Source: Saccharomonospora iraqiensis subsp. paurometabolica YIM 90007 (GTDB taxonomy: Bacteria > Actinomycetota > Actinomycetes > Mycobacteriales > Pseudonocardiaceae). From it: a stretch of 35,683 nucleotides of DNA. Positions within the stretch are counted from its first letter, which is position 1. The number at the start of each line of letters is the position of its first letter. The stretch is taken from the NCBI RefSeq assembly GCF_000231035.2, contig NZ_KI912213.1:199569-235251 (forward strand), read 5' to 3'. Made by a program: the position numbers and the translations under genes. A model generated the notes under the pieces. That model was not told the DNA's origin, did no database searches, and worked only from the letters and a program-made list of their open reading frames with translations. Below are positions 33,644 to 35,683 of the stretch, in pieces.

Positions 33644-33711
33644 GATGTCAACTCGCGGTCGTAGGGTGTCAACTCGCGGGTTTGGGGTGGCGACTCGCGG
33701 GGCGGGGGTCA
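33644..33711. repeat. Second array of the 21-bp repeat
   Basis: Three 21-bp units at 33644-33664, 33665-33685 and 33686-33706 share GTCAACTCGCGG or GCGACTCGCGGG, followed by a partial unit that runs into the stop codon of the minus-strand carboxypeptidase gene (33709-33711). A further diverged copy is in the hairpin loop at 33605-33625. Core, period and placement after a stop codon match the array at 3892-3975. Confidence 0.82.
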
Positions 33712-34449
33712 GCAGTTGGGGGCGCGCCAGAAGCGGGTGGACTTGTTGCCGACGTGGACGTGGTCGTTGTGGTTCGGATAGCCCGGGCCGAGGATCTCCT
33801 CGAAGCCCGCCGAGCGGGCCGAGGACCACATCTGACACTGCGTCGGGCCGCTCGCCAGTCCGAGGTCGGCCGCGCGGCCGTACATGTGCAGGCTCGTGGA
33901 CGACCCGCCGACCGCGGCGTTGCAGGACTCGCTGCGGAAGCCGGAGGTGACCACGAGCGGGCGGTCGCCGAGCTTGTGCCGGAGTGCCTCCAGCTGCCAC
34001 ATCACACGGCGGATGTTCTCCCGCGCGGTCCCCGCGGACACCTTGCCGCCGTAGTAGTTGTTCGCCCCGCAGTTGTCGTTGAACTCGGAATGGCTGAAGT
34101 GGATCGGCGTGCAGTCGGCGTCCTGCAACGCGTAGATCCGGTCGTAGGTCTGCGGCCCGGCCACCCCGTCGGCGGCCAGTCCGTAGCCGCTCTGGAACCG
34201 CTGCACGGCGGCCTCGGTCGCCGGGCCGTACTGCCCGTCGATGGCAAGTGTCTCGCCGTAGCCCACCCAACCGGCCACCCGGATCTGCAACTGCGCGACA
34301 TCGCTGCCGCTCGCGCCGCGTTGCAGGGTGCGGTCCCAGGTGTAGCACGAATCGGCCGACGCCGTCGCCGGCGCGGTGACCGCGGCACCCGCCAGACCAC
34401 CGACCGCCAGCGCCAACGCGGCGAACAGAGTCGCGGCACGTCTGAACAT
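33709..34449 (-). CDS. Secreted zinc D-Ala-D-Ala carboxypeptidase with peptidoglycan-binding domain
   Basis: A 246-residue exported cell-wall hydrolase of peptidase family M15, like the Streptomyces albus G enzyme. The signal peptide is MFRRAATLFAALALAVGG onward, with likely cleavage after ATASA (32). The PG_binding_1 domain is at about 43-108 (LQRGASGSDVAQLQIRVAG, DGQYGPATEAAVQRFQSGYG). The M15 domain is at about 115-246 with zinc ligands His188 and Asp195 in SLHMYGRAADLG and His232 in NHNDHVHVG. VVTSGFRSESCNAAVGG precedes them. AGGAGG lies 5 nt before the ATG. It would cleave the terminal D-Ala of muropeptides. Its stop codon abuts the second 21-bp repeat array. Confidence 0.93.
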   Translation of the reverse strand: MFRRAATLFAALALAVGGLAGAAVTAPATASADSCYTWDRTLQRGASGSDVAQLQIRVAGWVGYGETLAIDGQYGPATEAAVQRFQSGYGLAADGVAGPQTYDRIYALQDADCTPIHFSHSEFNDNCGANNYYGGKVSAGTARENIRRVMWQLEALRHKLGDRPLVVTSGFRSESCNAAVGGSSTSLHMYGRAADLGLASGPTQCQMWSSARSAGFEEILGPGYPNHNDHVHVGNKSTRFWRAPNC

Positions 34450-34561
34450 CTCGCCTCCTCGAAGGACCGGTCCGGACCTCGTCGGGGCGTCATGCTCATC
34501 GTCGGCACCGCACCGGGACAACACGTGCCGGTGATCTCCAGCCGAACGGGCGCCGCCGGTC

Positions 34562-34597
34562 GTCGTGGGCCGGATGCCGTAGCCCGGCTCCCACGAC
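34562..34597 (-). terminator. Hairpin after the AhpD-like gene
   Basis: GTCGTGGG (34562-34569) pairs with CCCACGAC (34590-34597), and CCGG pairs with CCGG inside. It is 28 nt past the stop at 34626. No U-tract. Confidence 0.45.
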
Positions 34598-34625
34598 CGA
34601 CGGGGATGAGCTGTTCGGGTGCGGG

Positions 34626-35003
34626 TCAGCCGTCCTGTGTCGACTCCGACGTGCCGTGCTCGCGTTCGTGGTATTCGGTGACGGCGGCGAAGGCGCGGGC
34701 CCCGTACACGGTGGCGGGTCCGCCGTCCATCATGAAGTTCACCCCGATCGCCTCGGCCGCCTCACCGAGGGTGGCGCCGTTGCGGACCGCGCCCTGGGCG
34801 TGGGCGGCGATGCATCCGTCGCACTGCCTGCTCACCGAGACGGCGAGCGCGATGAGCTCCTTGGTCTTCGTGTCCAGTTCACCCGCGGCCATGGTGGCGT
34901 CGTGGAGCTGTTTGTACCCCTCGTACGCCCCGGGGATCCACCGCCGCAGCTCCCGGGTGGGAGCCCCCAGTTCGTGCCGCACCGCCCTGCCGTAGCTCGT
35001 CAT
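34626..35003 (-). CDS. Carboxymuconolactone decarboxylase/AhpD family protein
   Basis: A 125-residue AhpD-like helical protein. The redox motif SRQCDGCIAAH (58-68) has CxxC followed by His three residues later, and KTKELIALAVSVS before it provides the Glu of the ExxC-type proton relay. AhpD-type proteins act as alkylhydroperoxidases or disulfide carriers, but no AhpC partner is in the window and many CMD proteins have other substrates. GGAGG lies 8 nt before the ATG. Hairpins on both sides suggest a single-gene transcript. Confidence 0.88.
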   Translation of the reverse strand: MTSYGRAVRHELGAPTRELRRWIPGAYEGYKQLHDATMAAGELDTKTKELIALAVSVSRQCDGCIAAHAQGAVRNGATLGEAAEAIGVNFMMDGGPATVYGARAFAAVTEYHEREHGTSESTQDG

Positions 35004-35142
35004 CGACCGCCTCCGTGTCGTTCACCCGTCCGCGGATGTCCGGACCGTGCACGGATGCCCGGCATGCGGCACGGCCACACCCCCGATGATCACGGTACGC
35101 GGGACCGGGCGCACCACGGAACCGGAACGCGGCCCGACAGGC

Positions 35143-35184
35143 GTGGGGCCCGGTCACTTCCCACCGGAAGCGACCGGGCCCCAC
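35143..35184 (-). terminator. Long hairpin after the lytic transglycosylase gene
   Basis: GTGGGGCCCGGTC (35143-35155) pairs with GACCGGGCCCCAC (35172-35184), then past one A-C mismatch CTTCC pairs with GGAAG around a CACC loop: 18 bp in all. No U-tract. Probable transcription end between this gene and the AhpD-like gene. Confidence 0.7.
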
Positions 35185-35199
35185 CCGAGGAACACGAAC

Positions 35200-35225
35200 G
35201 AGCCCCGCAGGAGGCGTCCGGGCTC
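35200..35225 (-). terminator. Hairpin next to the transglycosylase stop
   Basis: GAGCCC (35200-35205) pairs with GGGCTC (35220-35225) with a 14-nt loop, immediately after the stop at 35227. It forms a tandem pair with the longer hairpin at 35143-35184. Confidence 0.45.
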
Positions 35226-35226
35226 C

Positions 35227-35683
35227 TCAGTAACCCTGGTAGCCGCCCCCCTCGGCCATCGAGGCCAGACCGGGGTGCTCGGCGAAGCCGCCGTAGCGGT
35301 CGAAGGTGTAGCGCACACCCGCGATGATGTTGTCGACCGGGTCGTAGATCTCACCGTGGCCCGGCAGCTTGTAGGAGTCGAACGTCGGGTCGATGGTCTG
35401 CATCAGGCCCTTGGACGGGGTGCCGCGCGCGGCGTTGATGTCCCAGTTGTTGATGGCCCTGGGATCCCCGCTCGACTCCTTCTCGATGATGGTCCGGATC
35501 TCGTCGACGTGCTCGGCGGAGACCGGGGTGCCGTTGTCCTGCAGGATGCCGATGGCGGAGCGGATCCAGCCGTCGAGTTCGTCGACCGGCTCCACCGCCT
35601 CGGGAGCGGGCGCGGGTGCCGCGCCGCCGCCCTTGCCCTCGGCGCCGGCCTGTGTGTCGGCCGCCTCGGCGGGCGCGGGCTCG
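35227..35683 (-). CDS. Transglycosylase SLT-domain protein, partial (5' end beyond window)
   Basis: The C-terminal 151 residues of a probable secreted lytic transglycosylase. The frame stays open to the window edge. The upstream part is Pro/Ala/Glu-rich (PAPAEAADTQAGAEGKGGG), a typical linker after a signal or coiled-coil region. The SLT-like domain has TIIEKESSGDPRAINNWD with the presumed catalytic Glu, then PSKGLMQTIDPTFDSYKLPG and DPVDNIIAGVRYTFDRYGGF. It would cleave the MurNAc-GlcNAc bond in peptidoglycan. A GTG at 35595 is inside the domain and is not the true start. Confidence 0.88.
   Translation of the reverse strand, partial: EPAPAEAADTQAGAEGKGGGAAPAPAPEAVEPVDELDGWIRSAIGILQDNGTPVSAEHVDEIRTIIEKESSGDPRAINNWDINAARGTPSKGLMQTIDPTFDSYKLPGHGEIYDPVDNIIAGVRYTFDRYGGFAEHPGLASMAEGGGYQGY

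Noticed and set aside
34002-34508. Arg/Ser/Thr-rich minus-strand frame overlapping the carboxypeptidase gene
   Set aside because: Out-of-frame shadow. The M15 frame has signal peptide, domains and ribosome site.

Overview
The window is a high-GC actinobacterial chromosome segment made almost entirely of housekeeping genes. Gene order along the minus strand (argS-lysA-hom-thrC-thrB-rho-rpmE-prfA-prmC-tsaC-wecA-atpI-atpBEFHAGDC-DUF2550, then a plus-strand cobalamin adenosyltransferase, murA and nucS) matches the block known from Mycobacterium tuberculosis (argS to nucS). An Asp-type MurA, NucS, a Cys-rich L31, a Rho with a long disordered insert, an unfused AtpH and a DPC-motif (DUF3558-like) lipoprotein fit Pseudonocardiales better than Mycobacterium. 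The genus cannot be fixed from sequence reading alone. No insertion sequence, prophage, CRISPR array or biosynthetic cluster is visible.

Layout. 1-1.4 kb: end of a dihydroxyacetone kinase operon (dhaK, partial dhaL). 1.5-5.5 kb: lipoprotein, mismatch endonuclease NucS, Nudix hydrolase, crotonase-fold protein and LysE exporter, mostly single genes on alternating strands. 5.5-7.6 kb: murA and a PduO-type adenosyltransferase, divergent. 7.6-16 kb: the complete F1Fo ATP synthase operon with atpI upstream and DUF2550 downstream. 16-20.3 kb: wecA, tsaC, prmC, prfA, rpmE. 20.5-23 kb: rho with a long leader. 23-29.6 kb: thrB, thrC, hom, lysA, argS (aspartate-family amino acids, with 4-base GTGA overlaps between lysA, hom and thrC). 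29.7-32.5 kb: DUF3105 and DUF305 membrane-anchored proteins converging on a CDF metal exporter that has palindromes in its promoter. 32.7 kb: tRNA-Arg(CCG) with an intrinsic terminator. 33-35.7 kb: VOC protein, secreted zinc D-Ala-D-Ala carboxypeptidase, AhpD-like protein and a truncated lytic transglycosylase.

Themes. The core genes supply ATP synthesis, cell-wall precursors (murA, wecA, lysA/DAP), translation (prfA, prmC, rpmE, argS, tsaC, tRNA) and transcription termination (rho). The less ordinary signals lie between genes. Two arrays of a 21-bp repeat sit directly after the stop codons of unrelated minus-strand genes 30 kb apart. A recurring TANNNT box lies 6-8 nt before start codons and predicts leaderless mRNAs. 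There are strong hairpins in the rho-rpmE, thrC-thrB and argS-lysA junctions. The best candidate for an undescribed protein system is the DUF3105-DUF305-CDF neighbourhood, which looks like extracytoplasmic metal handling.
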